Source of the DNA: Massilia sp. CFBP 13721
GTDB lineage: Bacteria > Pseudomonadota > Gammaproteobacteria > Burkholderiales > Burkholderiaceae_D
Length of the DNA: 64,000 nucleotides
Direction: 5' to 3'
Assembly: GCF_014842025.1 (NCBI RefSeq)
Contig: NZ_JACYUY010000022.1
Coordinates: 1-64,000 of the forward strand
Positions 1 to 8,570 of this stretch are shown here, in pieces. How positions within the stretch are numbered: position 1 is the stretch's first letter; each line of letters begins with the position of its first letter. Below the pieces are notes generated by a model. The model worked only from the letters and a program-made list of their open reading frames with translations, was not told where the DNA came from and did no database searches. The translations under genes were made by a program, and so were the position numbers.

Positions 1-55
1 GTCATGTAAACTCCTTCGAAGGTGAATTATCCACCTATCGAGGTGTCCGGGGGCA

Positions 56-2056
56 TTAGACCACTACAAAGTGAACGGCTTCCGTAGCCTGTGAAGGAAC
101 TTCTAAATTCAGATTTGTGTAGAGATTCGCCGCTAGAAACCATGAGTCTGGAACACTCTGAAGTCCTGATCTCAATGCATCCAAGCTTGCCTCAGACTTT
201 GGTTGATCAACGCTAACAAAAGCGAAATCTGCAAATGCTAAGAACTCGGTCCCCTTTGGATCGATTTTAATCCTTGAATTTAATAGGTCGGCTATCTCAA
301 AGCGAGAAATTTTGCGAGCAGACGCATATCCCATAGCTAATGCCATACCCACATTTTGATTGGTTGCCGAGCTCAGCTTGGCAACCTCTAACGCGCACTG
401 CGCACTGTCCGTATATCGTCCTAACTGAAAAAATATTCCAGTTCGTCGAACAAGTGTTTCGCCTTCCGGATTTTGCCTAAGGTTAGATTTTAGTGCGGTT
501 GCAGAGTCGCCTACGCTAATGGCGAGTAATTCAATGTAATAATGAAGTTCCTGATATTCGGGGCGTGCATCACCTGCTTCAGAAAGAATAGCAATAGCTA
601 CTTGTTGCAATCCAATGACGCCTGCAGCTGCACATACAATAGGGGCTAATAGCTCAATATTAAGCGGCCAGCCGCTTGCTCTGAGTCCATCCAAGCAAGC
701 AAGAGCAAACTGCCAAGCAATTTTGACCGTCTCATGTTTTATACCAACAGGACCTGATAGAGGTGTCTCATCAGCTAACGCTGTGGCTGGCAATGCCTCC
801 AAAGCTTTAGACCAAGCAGCACGTGCTGCTAAAAGCTGGATTGCTATTTGATCGTTTTCAGGAATTGCTCTATCGTGCGAAACTTGTAAGGCGAGCTCAA
901 TAATCATATTCCATTGAGCTTGACTAGCTAACAGAATTAATTTCGACACCATCTGCCTAGGCGGCGATATCCGTTCGATGCAACTTTCGGCCTCTTGATA
1001 GTGCTTGAGTAAAACTAAGATCCGGACTAGTAATGCGAATCCGTCGTCAGTTTTAACCAATTTAAGCGAATCTTTTAGGGCGGGAACCTCCGTTAGCCGA
1101 TTCTCATCAATTGCCTTGAGAAATTTTGTCTCTACTAACGAGAGTAAGTTTTCTTCGCATTGATTGGTCTCATAGGCGGCTTGAAACAGTTGAAGTGCAT
1201 CTTGTGGACGTCGATGCTGCATTGCTACTCTACCGCATAAGTTTAGCCAAATCGCTCGATTAATTTCCGATGTTCCAAGGCCATCTGGACCAAGTTTTTC
1301 AAGGATGGTCTTAGCAGCACTGGTTTGTCCAGCGCGGATGAGTGCGCGGATTTCAACTGCTTTTGGGGGGACGTCGTTCGTACTTGAGTCATCATTTCCA
1401 AGAACTAAAGCGACAAAGTGCTCTCGCTTTGTATGCATTGCTTCAGCCCATTGCGTGAGAGCTGTAAGCGGATCAATATCCAATGCGGTGTTGCTGGAGG
1501 CAAAGATGTTCTCGAGTGATGCAGCGAACCTGAGCTGCTTAATTCGGGTTTCGAGGCGCGCAGAAACGTCTAGATCTCGCGAAATAACTTGCCGAACAGG
1601 AATATGAACGGTTGTTGTTTTTATTTCAGACAAATCGAGACCAAATGCTGATCCACGCCGCTGCTTCAATATGTCGGCCATCCATTCCCAATGGACTTGG
1701 CTCCCCGCAATGTTCAGTGCTCCAGAGGAGTCAAGTGCGACGATGCAAACGACTAACATTACTTCTTGAGGAATGCTAGCGTAATAGTTCAATGTTGACC
1801 GCTTAAGAGAGTATCTTAGCGCGGACTTGTCAGCTGTAATGTCTGGGTGCTCGGTGCCCTTTAGCTGAACATAGAAAGCATGTTGAACTCCAGTAGCGCT
1901 TGATACTTGCACTTGTAGGTCAAGTCCAAAGTCGTTGTCTCCAGCAAGAGATTCCGTATGCCAGTTCGCTGGCTTAACCATTTTAAACAGGATCTCGGAT
2001 GCTTCTTTAACGAAACGGTTCCGATCTGCAATTGGGAAGTCTGCATTTGTCCGCAT
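56..2056 (-). CDS. DUF4365 (PD-(D/E)xK-like) nuclease domain fused to helical/TPR-like repeats
   Basis: This 666-residue protein opens with a DUF4365-type domain (about residues 8-150). Candidate PD-(D/E)xK residues are visible: E18 in the first helix, D46 in FGLD, then Q64 and K66 in YVQLKG. From about residue 190 to the end it is alpha-helical with TPR-like pairs (for example SEINRAIWLNLCGRVAMQ and the segment around LFQAAYETNQ), so a nuclease-like head sits on a long helical sensor or scaffold. There is no signal peptide or membrane segment, so it should be cytosolic. Base composition and codon use (many A/T-ending codons) differ sharply from the GC-rich genes that follow, which suggests horizontal transfer. 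Family knowledge: DUF4365 domains occur in restriction- and defence-like proteins. A defence role here is inference. The start ATG at 2056 gives the full domain. Confidence 0.7.
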   Translation of the reverse strand: MRTNADFPIADRNRFVKEASEILFKMVKPANWHTESLAGDNDFGLDLQVQVSSATGVQHAFYVQLKGTEHPDITADKSALRYSLKRSTLNYYASIPQEVMLVVCIVALDSSGALNIAGSQVHWEWMADILKQRRGSAFGLDLSEIKTTTVHIPVRQVISRDLDVSARLETRIKQLRFAASLENIFASSNTALDIDPLTALTQWAEAMHTKREHFVALVLGNDDSSTNDVPPKAVEIRALIRAGQTSAAKTILEKLGPDGLGTSEINRAIWLNLCGRVAMQHRRPQDALQLFQAAYETNQCEENLLSLVETKFLKAIDENRLTEVPALKDSLKLVKTDDGFALLVRILVLLKHYQEAESCIERISPPRQMVSKLILLASQAQWNMIIELALQVSHDRAIPENDQIAIQLLAARAAWSKALEALPATALADETPLSGPVGIKHETVKIAWQFALACLDGLRASGWPLNIELLAPIVCAAAGVIGLQQVAIAILSEAGDARPEYQELHYYIELLAISVGDSATALKSNLRQNPEGETLVRRTGIFFQLGRYTDSAQCALEVAKLSSATNQNVGMALAMGYASARKISRFEIADLLNSRIKIDPKGTEFLAFADFAFVSVDQPKSEASLDALRSGLQSVPDSWFLAANLYTNLNLEVPSQATEAVHFVVV

Positions 2057-2272
2057 TGATAAATCCAGGCACTAATTAGCCTGTATCCTCTCGTATAATC
2101 AATTGAACCATACTCGGTCAGTATATTCTATCGGAATAAACTTTGGTTAGCTATTGACTATCGTGAAAGTTTTTTATGCGCCCATGTTGACAAAAGTTAC
2201 AAATTTTAGTCAGTGGCCATCTGTGACTCTCTTCATAAATTTTGTAATTTCAACGTACGCTTTCCAAAACTA
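2057..2272. other. AT-rich intergenic region upstream of the DUF4365 gene
   Basis: This AT-rich stretch lies between the start of the DUF4365 gene and the terminator of the DUF885 gene. It must hold the DUF4365 promoter on the minus strand. No convincing -35/-10 pair, operator or RNA gene was picked out. Confidence 0.4.
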
Positions 2273-2299
2273 AAACCAGGGGCACGCCCCTGGTTTGAT
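2273..2299 (-). terminator. Rho-independent terminator of the DUF885 gene
   Basis: A hairpin with arms AACCAGGGGC and GCCCCTGGTT lies about 20 bp past the minus-strand stop at 2319. On the minus strand it is followed by TTTAGTTTTGG. The arms are perfect, but the T tract is interrupted. Confidence 0.7.
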
Positions 2300-2318
2300 G
2301 ACATCAAGCAAAATTAAA

Positions 2319-4238
2319 TCAATCGCGCATCAGCTCCGCAATCATCTTGACCGGCGCATTGCCGTAGCTGAGGAACTGGTCGTGGAACTGTTTCTGGTTG
2401 AAGCGGTCGCCCAGTGCCTGGCGGCGCTGCTCGCGCAATTCCATGATCTCGGCATAGCCGCTGAAATAACTGGTCAGCTGCACCGACGACAGCTGCACGC
2501 GGCGCCATTTTTCGACGGCTTCCTGGCGCGTCTGGAAGGCCTGGCGCGTCAGCAGGTCTAGCGCCTCGTCGCGGCCCATGCCGTTCACGTGCACCGAGTA
2601 ATCGAGGATGGTGTTCGTGACGCTGCGCAGGTTCCACTTCGAGTACATCAGCCACATCTCGGGCGCATTGCCGCCATAGCCCGATTCGAGCATCATGCGC
2701 TCGCCATACACGGCCCAGCCTTCGACCATCGCGCCGTTCCCGAACAGCGATTTTACGAGCGACGGCGAGCGGTTGGCGTGCACCAGCTGGGCGTAGTGGC
2801 CGGGGATCGCTTCGTGGATGTTCAGGATCTGCAGGATCCACTCGTTATATTCGCGCAGGCTGCTCTCGGCCTGCTCAGCCGACAAACCATCCAGCGGCGT
2901 CACGTTGTAATAGGTCTTGTCCTTCGGCCGGTAGGGGCCGGGCGCGTCGATGCTGGCGCCGGCCACGCCGCGCTGGTACAGCGGCGTTTCGCGCACTTCC
3001 AGCGGCTTCTCCGGGTCGAGCGTGAGCAGATCGTTCTTGATCACCCAGTCCTGCAATTGGGGGATCTGGCGGCGGATCTCGGGGACGAAATTTTCACGCG
3101 CGACGTGGCGGCTCGACAGACGGTCGATCAGCAGGCCGATCTTCTGGAAGCGGTCGTTCGGCTTGCGGGTATCGGCCATGTAGCGGGGCCACAGTTCGTC
3201 GGCGATCGCGTTCATGCGCGTAAGCAGTTCTTCGCGCGCGGCCAGCGCCTTGCGGTAGGTTTGCTCGGCGCTGCTGGCCGACTGGATCTCGAGCGCGAAC
3301 TTTTGTTCGTACAGGGCTTTGCCGAGCCTGAATGGACGCGCCTTGCCGCTCGCCGCCTGCGTCTTTTCCAGGTTCGTCAGGAAGTCGACATAGCCGAGCA
3401 CCGCGCTGCCGGCTTCGGCGATGCGCTGGGCGAACAGCGCCTTTTCGCGCGCGTTCAGGATCGAGCCCTGCGCGGCCAGGCCGAGGTCGGCCAGCACCAC
3501 CAGCGTGCCCGGCGCCTGCGAAATCGCCAGCTGCGTGTGCTCGCGCGTCGGATTGACGATCGACGCCTGCGCCGCCTGGTAATAGGCCGGCACGTTGTCG
3601 AGGCGCTTCAGGATCGTGCGCAGGCGCTGCGGTTTCGCGGCGTAGTCGGTATTCAGGATCAGGTCGAGCGGCTGCGCGATGTTGTACTGCGCCGGGTTCC
3701 ATTCGAACTCGCGCAGCGTCGTCAAACGCCAGCGGTCGTTCTCGAGCTTGTTGATCAACAGGGCCAGGTCGGTGCGCTGGCGCGGCGACAGCTGGCGCGC
3801 ATCGATCTTGCGGAATTTATCGAGCCACTCGTCGGTGAAGGCAAGCTTCTTGGCGCGCGTGGCGGCATCGGGCAGCGTCAGGCTGGCGGCGGCATCGAAC
3901 TTGCCGACCGCGATTCCCCCTTCCGGATCGACGCGCCACAAGGCGGTGAGATATTGCATGCTGAGGCTATCGGCGCGGCGGTCGAGGCGTTTTTCGTTCG
4001 AAGGCGCAGCCTGGGCCGGCGTCGCCGCGACCGCGGCAGCGGCAGTGCCGGCAGCCTTGCCCGTTTTGGCCTTGGCCGCCTTGGCCTTGGCGGCTGGAGC
4101 GGCGGTACGCTTGGCGGACGCCTTCGATTTGACGACCTTGGCCGCTTTCGGCTTCGAGCTGCCGGTTTGCTTGGCGCTGGCCGGCGCCAGCGCGAGGCTG
4201 GCGATCATGGCTGCCAGCGCGAGTTTCGTTTTGATCAT
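2319..4238 (-). CDS. Exported DUF885 family zinc metallopeptidase-like protein
   Basis: The 639-residue product starts with a Sec signal peptide (hydrophobic core in residues 5-20, AXA-like site near ALAPASA). A lysine/alanine-rich linker of about 60 residues follows (KAAKVVKSKASAKR style), then the DUF885 domain to the C-terminus. The likely zinc site is HEAIPGH (H475, E476, H481) with EGWAVYGE (E506) downstream, the usual gluzincin-like arrangement in this family. The expected location is the periplasm or outside the cell. Substrates are unknown; family members are annotated as putative peptidases. It is monocistronic, with a terminator at 2273-2299 and its start 195 bp from the helicase stop. 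The Ala/Lys-rich linker is unusually long for the family. Confidence 0.85.
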   Translation of the reverse strand: MIKTKLALAAMIASLALAPASAKQTGSSKPKAAKVVKSKASAKRTAAPAAKAKAAKAKTGKAAGTAAAAVAATPAQAAPSNEKRLDRRADSLSMQYLTALWRVDPEGGIAVGKFDAAASLTLPDAATRAKKLAFTDEWLDKFRKIDARQLSPRQRTDLALLINKLENDRWRLTTLREFEWNPAQYNIAQPLDLILNTDYAAKPQRLRTILKRLDNVPAYYQAAQASIVNPTREHTQLAISQAPGTLVVLADLGLAAQGSILNAREKALFAQRIAEAGSAVLGYVDFLTNLEKTQAASGKARPFRLGKALYEQKFALEIQSASSAEQTYRKALAAREELLTRMNAIADELWPRYMADTRKPNDRFQKIGLLIDRLSSRHVARENFVPEIRRQIPQLQDWVIKNDLLTLDPEKPLEVRETPLYQRGVAGASIDAPGPYRPKDKTYYNVTPLDGLSAEQAESSLREYNEWILQILNIHEAIPGHYAQLVHANRSPSLVKSLFGNGAMVEGWAVYGERMMLESGYGGNAPEMWLMYSKWNLRSVTNTILDYSVHVNGMGRDEALDLLTRQAFQTRQEAVEKWRRVQLSSVQLTSYFSGYAEIMELREQRRQALGDRFNQKQFHDQFLSYGNAPVKMIAELMRD

Positions 4239-4386
4239 CGTGTTCGGCCCGTAAAGATGGAGATGTCGGGTAGCGGCGCGACTGCTTTTGGAATAGAGCA
4301 GCCGCGGCAGCGCGCCAGATTAGCATTTTTTCGGCGCGCTCCGCCTCTCCCGGTTTGTAACAAATGTAGAGCGGCGCCTGGCGCTT

Positions 4387-4446
4387 CAGCCACTGAGTCA
4401 GCCACTGAGTCAGCCACTGAGTCAGCCAATTAGTCAGCCACTGAGC
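4387..4446. repeat. Five tandem copies of a 12-bp repeat across the helicase stop codon
   Basis: The unit CAGCCACTGAGT is repeated perfectly at 4387, 4399 and 4411. Variant units follow at 4423 (CAGCCAATTAGT) and 4435 (CAGCCACTGAGC). The array covers the minus-strand TGA of the SNF2 gene at 4434-4436. Its length is a multiple of three, so copy changes would not shift a frame reading through it. Confidence 0.9.
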
Positions 4447-7400
4447 CCCTGCTGCAGCATGGCCAGCATCTCGTTCGGCGCCATGCGCGCCGACAGGTCG
4501 CCGCCCTCGAGCAGGCTGTCGGCCAGGTCGCGCTTGTGGCGGTGCAGGTCGACGATGCCCTCTTCGATGGTATGTCTCGCCACCAGCCGGTAGATCGTCA
4601 CCGGCCGCTGCTGCCCCATGCGGTGGGCGCGGTCCGAAGCCTGGTCTTCCACCGCCGGATTCCACCACGGGTCCATGTGGATCACATAGTCGGCGGCCGT
4701 CAGGTTGATGCCGACCCCGCCCGCCTTCAGGCTGATCAGGAACAGGTCTCCTTCTCCAGCCTGGAAGGCATCCACGCGCTTTTTACGCTCCTGCATCGGC
4801 GTCGAACCGTCGAGGTACTGGTAGCGGATGCCGCGCGCATCGAGGTGCTTGCGGATCAGGGACAGATGGTCGACGAACTGGCTGAACACCAGCACCTTGT
4901 GGCGGTTCTCGAGCAAGCCATCGAGCAGGTGCGCAAAGGTCGCCAGCTTGCTGCTCGGGATACCGAGGCCGGGCGCCACCAGCGCCGGATTGCAGCAGGC
5001 GCGGCGTAGTCGCATCATCTCGGCCAGGATCGCGATCGACTTCTGGCTTTGCGGCGCTTCCAGCGCCGCCAGTTTATCCAGCGCTTCGCGCCGCAGCGAT
5101 TCGTACAGCGCGGTTTCTTCCGCACTGAGTTCGACCGGCAGCACGATCTCGGTACGCGGCGGCAGTTCGGTCAGCACCTGGCTCTTGGTACGGCGCAGGA
5201 TGAACGGCTGCGTCAAACGCTTTAAACGCGCACGCGCCGCGCTCTCGGCGCGTTTATCCTGCGCTTTTTCGATCGGGCCGGCAAAGCGCAGCTGGAACTG
5301 GTCGGCCGTGCCGAGCAAGCCCGGATTGATGAAGCGGAACAGGTTCCACAACTCGCCCAGGTGGTTTTCCAGCGGCGTGCCGGTGGCCACCATCTTGAAA
5401 TCGCCCTGCAGCGCCATCACCGCCTGCGAACGGCGCGTGGCCGCGTTCTTGAACGATTGCGCCTCGTCCATCACGATCGTGTGCCAGCGCTTCCTGGCGA
5501 ACAGCGGCGCTTCCAGCTGCAGCAAGCCGTAGCTGGCGACGATCACGTCGAATGCGCCCGCGTCCTCGATCATCGGCGCGCGCTCGCCCGGCCCGAACAG
5601 TTTGATGTTCAAGGTCGGCGCGAAGCGCGCGGCTTCCGCGATCCAATTGGTGCAGACCGAGGTCGGCGCCACCACCAGCGTCGGGCCGTTCGGTGCGCGC
5701 AGCAGCATCAGCGCCAGCGCCTGCAGGGTTTTACCGAGGCCCATGTCGTCGGCCAGGCAGGCGCCGACTCCCCAGTGCGCCAGGCGCGCCAGCCAGTCGA
5801 AACCTTCGCGTTGATAATCGCGCAGCTCGGCCTGCAAGGTCGAGGGCAGCTGCGGCACGTAGGCTGCGGTGTCCGCCATCTTCTTGATGTGCGCGCGCCA
5901 GGCTTTGTCGGCCTCGACGCCGCCGGCGCCCAGCGCCAGTTCTTCCAGCGCGAAGCTGGCCAGCGGATGCACGCGCAAGACTTCACCATCGGCATCGGTG
6001 AATGCGGCGACGTCGAGCAGGCGCCGGTGCAATTCGTTGGTCAGCGCCACGAACTGGTTGTCGCCCAGCGCCACGAAACGCCCTTCGCTGCCGCGTACCT
6101 TGTCGAGCAGGGCGCGCAGATCCATCACGCGGCTCTCGTCGATGATGACGTCGCCATTCGCCGCGAACCAGTCCTTGTCGCGCTTGATGCTGACGCGTAC
6201 GGATTCGGACGCCACTTTTTTGCTCACGCGGAACGGCTCGCCTTCGGGCCAGGCGATGACCACGTGCGCCGGGTCGAGCTCTTGCAGTTCGCTCACCAGT
6301 TCCAGGCAGGCGATCGGTTGACCGAGCAGCCATTCGCCGTGTTCTTCCTCGGCCGCTTCCAGCGCGCGGCAGGTGCCGACCAGCTGGCGCTCGGCCTCGC
6401 GTTCGGCATTCAGGTCGCGCCTGGCTTCGGTGCGGATGCCATTGAAATCGGCGATCACGCGTTCGGCGCCGCTGCCGGGCGCGTAATAGGCGCCGCTGTT
6501 CGGCAGCGGGCGCACCAGGATGCGCATGCGCAGGCCGTGCTGGTACGGCAGCAGGTGCACGTGCAGGCGCGCGTCGGCGGCGATTTTTTCGATGTCGGCG
6601 GCGCTGGCGCCGATGTCCGACTGCACCGTGACGATCGACGAGATCGCGCCGATCGCCTGCAGCACGCGCACCTCGGCCTCCAGCGGCACCACCAGCGCTT
6701 CGCCGACAATCGCGCCGATGCGGCGGTGCTCGTCGCGCACGCGCACCACGCGCAGGCGGGTCGGCGTTTCGCGCGCCACGACCACGTCGCCGCTGGCTTC
6801 GTTCACCGGCGGACGCAGCGATATCGTCACGTGCTCGCGCGCCGCCTTCACCAACAATTCCGGTTCGCCCGGCAGCAGTTCGACGCGGGTGCCGGGCGCA
6901 TCGAACCAGAACAGCAGCGGGTGGCCGATCAGGGCCGCCAGCGTCTTGCCGAGGTCGAATTCGTAGCGCAGGCCGCTGCCGTAATACTGGCGCGAAGCGC
7001 CGATGTTCGACACCGCCAGCACATCCTGAGCGGTGAGGAAGTCGAGCGTGGCCGCGTCTTCGGTCAGGCGCTTCAAACCCATCGGACGGCCGCGGCTCCA
7101 GGCGCCTTGGGCGTCGCGCTTCTGTTCGCGCGGTTCCAGTTCCTGCACGCCCAGGTGCTCGTCGTAGCGGATCAGCCAGACCAGGCGCGATTCCTTGACT
7201 ACTTCGACGTTCACCGCCGGCTGCAGGTTGATCAGGGCGTTCAGCTGGCGCTCCCACGGCTGCTCGCGCTCGAACCAGTGGGTCATGTCGGTGAAGCGGC
7301 CTTGCTGGCGCAGGGCGATGGCGCGCTGCTCGTGGCCGACGCCGCCGAGCTGGCCGAGGATGCCGGCCAGCTGGCTGCTGATGAAATCGAAGCCGGCGCT

Positions 7401-8570
7401 TTCCGACTGCGCCAGCGCTTCTTCCAGGCGCGCGCGCTGGCTGGACAACTGCGGCATGCCCAGCCACCAGTGCAGCAGGGCGCGGAACATGATCGGCTGC
7501 AGCGCCGTTTCCCAGTTACGCGAAGGCAGTACCTCGGCGTCGACCGTGCCGCCGCGGATCTGGCGCAGCATGCTCAGTTGTTGATACACCGCCGTGTCGT
7601 GGCTCTGCACGGCGCGCGTGGCGCTGTCGAGATAACTGTCGACCGCCTTCTGGTGCTTGGCGTCGCCGCGGCGCAGCAGGGCCGCCACGTACAGGTGGCC
7701 GCCGATGCCGGCGAAGACCTGCTTTCTCCGGCCCGTTTCGCGGCGCAGCTGTTTCAAGGCCGCGTCGAAGCCGGCCAGCGCTTCGTCGATATGGTCGCGC
7801 AGGAGCAGCAGCACGCTGCGGTAGAACAGCGCGGCGGAGTCGTCCAGGTCTTGCAGCAGGGTGGCGGCGTCGTCGAGGCGGCCGCACAGGATCAGGTGCT
7901 CGGCCAGGGCGACCCGCAGTTCCATCGATGCGTGGCCGTGCGCCACGTGGTCTTCGGTATAGGTGCGGATGACCGGTGCCGCGTCCGGGTCGCGCTGGAC
8001 CTGGTTGATCAGGATGGCCAGCACGTCATCGATCAAGGTCGGGTGAATGCGGTCGACCAGGTCGGGCTGGAACGGGCGCGCGCAGATATCGACCAGCGGA
8101 TGCAGGTAAGCCGCTTCGTGGCAAGCCAGCACTGTCGTCAGCAGCGGTGCGACATAGCTCTTGTCCTTGCCGGAGATGAGGAACAGGCGCAGCAGCGCAA
8201 CCCCCTGGCGGTAGCTGCGCAAGACCGGCTTGCCCTGCCAGTCGACCTTCATCGGCATCTCGGCCATGTAAGCGGCTGCGATTTCCTGCAGGTCTCCAGT
8301 CTCGAGCACCGCACGCAGGGCGGGCCAGGCTGCGTCCGAAGCAATGATGAAGCCGCGGCCCGTCACCTCGGCCAGCAATGCGGCATCGCGCATGGCGTCG
8401 ATGTCCGCGTTCGAGGCTTTTTCGTTGAAACCGGCACCGTATATCCGGTTCAGGCAGCTGAAGATACGCGTGCGTCCCATCGGCTCGCCCGCCAGTGCGA
8501 GCAGGCCAAGCAGGCGCTTGTAGTTGTCGGCGGTGGTAGCGATCAAGTCGGACAGTATCGTTTCGCTCAT
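4434..8570 (-). CDS. SNF2-family DEAD/DEAH-box helicase
   Basis: This gene encodes about 1378 residues from an ATG at 8570, which overlaps the upstream peptidase stop as ATGA. The reading frame stays open upstream but loses any resemblance to the family, so this start is chosen. The N-terminal half (1-880) is a long helical region of unknown function. The ATPase core follows: DDMGLGKT (Walker A, near residue 940), VMDEAQSFKN (motif II DEAQ), ATGTPLENHL (motif III). The C-terminal RecA-like domain carries LISLKAGGVGINL and DRAHRMGQ (motifs V and VI). Family knowledge: SNF2-like ATPases translocate on double-stranded DNA and remodel protein-DNA complexes; bacterial members of this size are mostly uncharacterised. 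Co-transcription with the upstream S9 peptidase is inferred from the overlap. Confidence 0.88.
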   Translation of the reverse strand: MSETILSDLIATTADNYKRLLGLLALAGEPMGRTRIFSCLNRIYGAGFNEKASNADIDAMRDAALLAEVTGRGFIIASDAAWPALRAVLETGDLQEIAAAYMAEMPMKVDWQGKPVLRSYRQGVALLRLFLISGKDKSYVAPLLTTVLACHEAAYLHPLVDICARPFQPDLVDRIHPTLIDDVLAILINQVQRDPDAAPVIRTYTEDHVAHGHASMELRVALAEHLILCGRLDDAATLLQDLDDSAALFYRSVLLLLRDHIDEALAGFDAALKQLRRETGRRKQVFAGIGGHLYVAALLRRGDAKHQKAVDSYLDSATRAVQSHDTAVYQQLSMLRQIRGGTVDAEVLPSRNWETALQPIMFRALLHWWLGMPQLSSQRARLEEALAQSESAGFDFISSQLAGILGQLGGVGHEQRAIALRQQGRFTDMTHWFEREQPWERQLNALINLQPAVNVEVVKESRLVWLIRYDEHLGVQELEPREQKRDAQGAWSRGRPMGLKRLTEDAATLDFLTAQDVLAVSNIGASRQYYGSGLRYEFDLGKTLAALIGHPLLFWFDAPGTRVELLPGEPELLVKAAREHVTISLRPPVNEASGDVVVARETPTRLRVVRVRDEHRRIGAIVGEALVVPLEAEVRVLQAIGAISSIVTVQSDIGASAADIEKIAADARLHVHLLPYQHGLRMRILVRPLPNSGAYYAPGSGAERVIADFNGIRTEARRDLNAEREAERQLVGTCRALEAAEEEHGEWLLGQPIACLELVSELQELDPAHVVIAWPEGEPFRVSKKVASESVRVSIKRDKDWFAANGDVIIDESRVMDLRALLDKVRGSEGRFVALGDNQFVALTNELHRRLLDVAAFTDADGEVLRVHPLASFALEELALGAGGVEADKAWRAHIKKMADTAAYVPQLPSTLQAELRDYQREGFDWLARLAHWGVGACLADDMGLGKTLQALALMLLRAPNGPTLVVAPTSVCTNWIAEAARFAPTLNIKLFGPGERAPMIEDAGAFDVIVASYGLLQLEAPLFARKRWHTIVMDEAQSFKNAATRRSQAVMALQGDFKMVATGTPLENHLGELWNLFRFINPGLLGTADQFQLRFAGPIEKAQDKRAESAARARLKRLTQPFILRRTKSQVLTELPPRTEIVLPVELSAEETALYESLRREALDKLAALEAPQSQKSIAILAEMMRLRRACCNPALVAPGLGIPSSKLATFAHLLDGLLENRHKVLVFSQFVDHLSLIRKHLDARGIRYQYLDGSTPMQERKKRVDAFQAGEGDLFLISLKAGGVGINLTAADYVIHMDPWWNPAVEDQASDRAHRMGQQRPVTIYRLVARHTIEEGIVDLHRHKRDLADSLLEGGDLSARMAPNEMLAMLQQGLSG

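Noticed and set aside
2589-4433. 614-codon plus-strand frame opposite the DUF885 gene
   Set aside because: His/Arg/Gln-rich translation without domains; a shadow of the DUF885 coding strand.
4387-4446. Possible direct repeats of an integration site at the helicase end
   Set aside because: They are contiguous 12-bp tandem units without integrase or tRNA nearby; slippage is the simpler origin.
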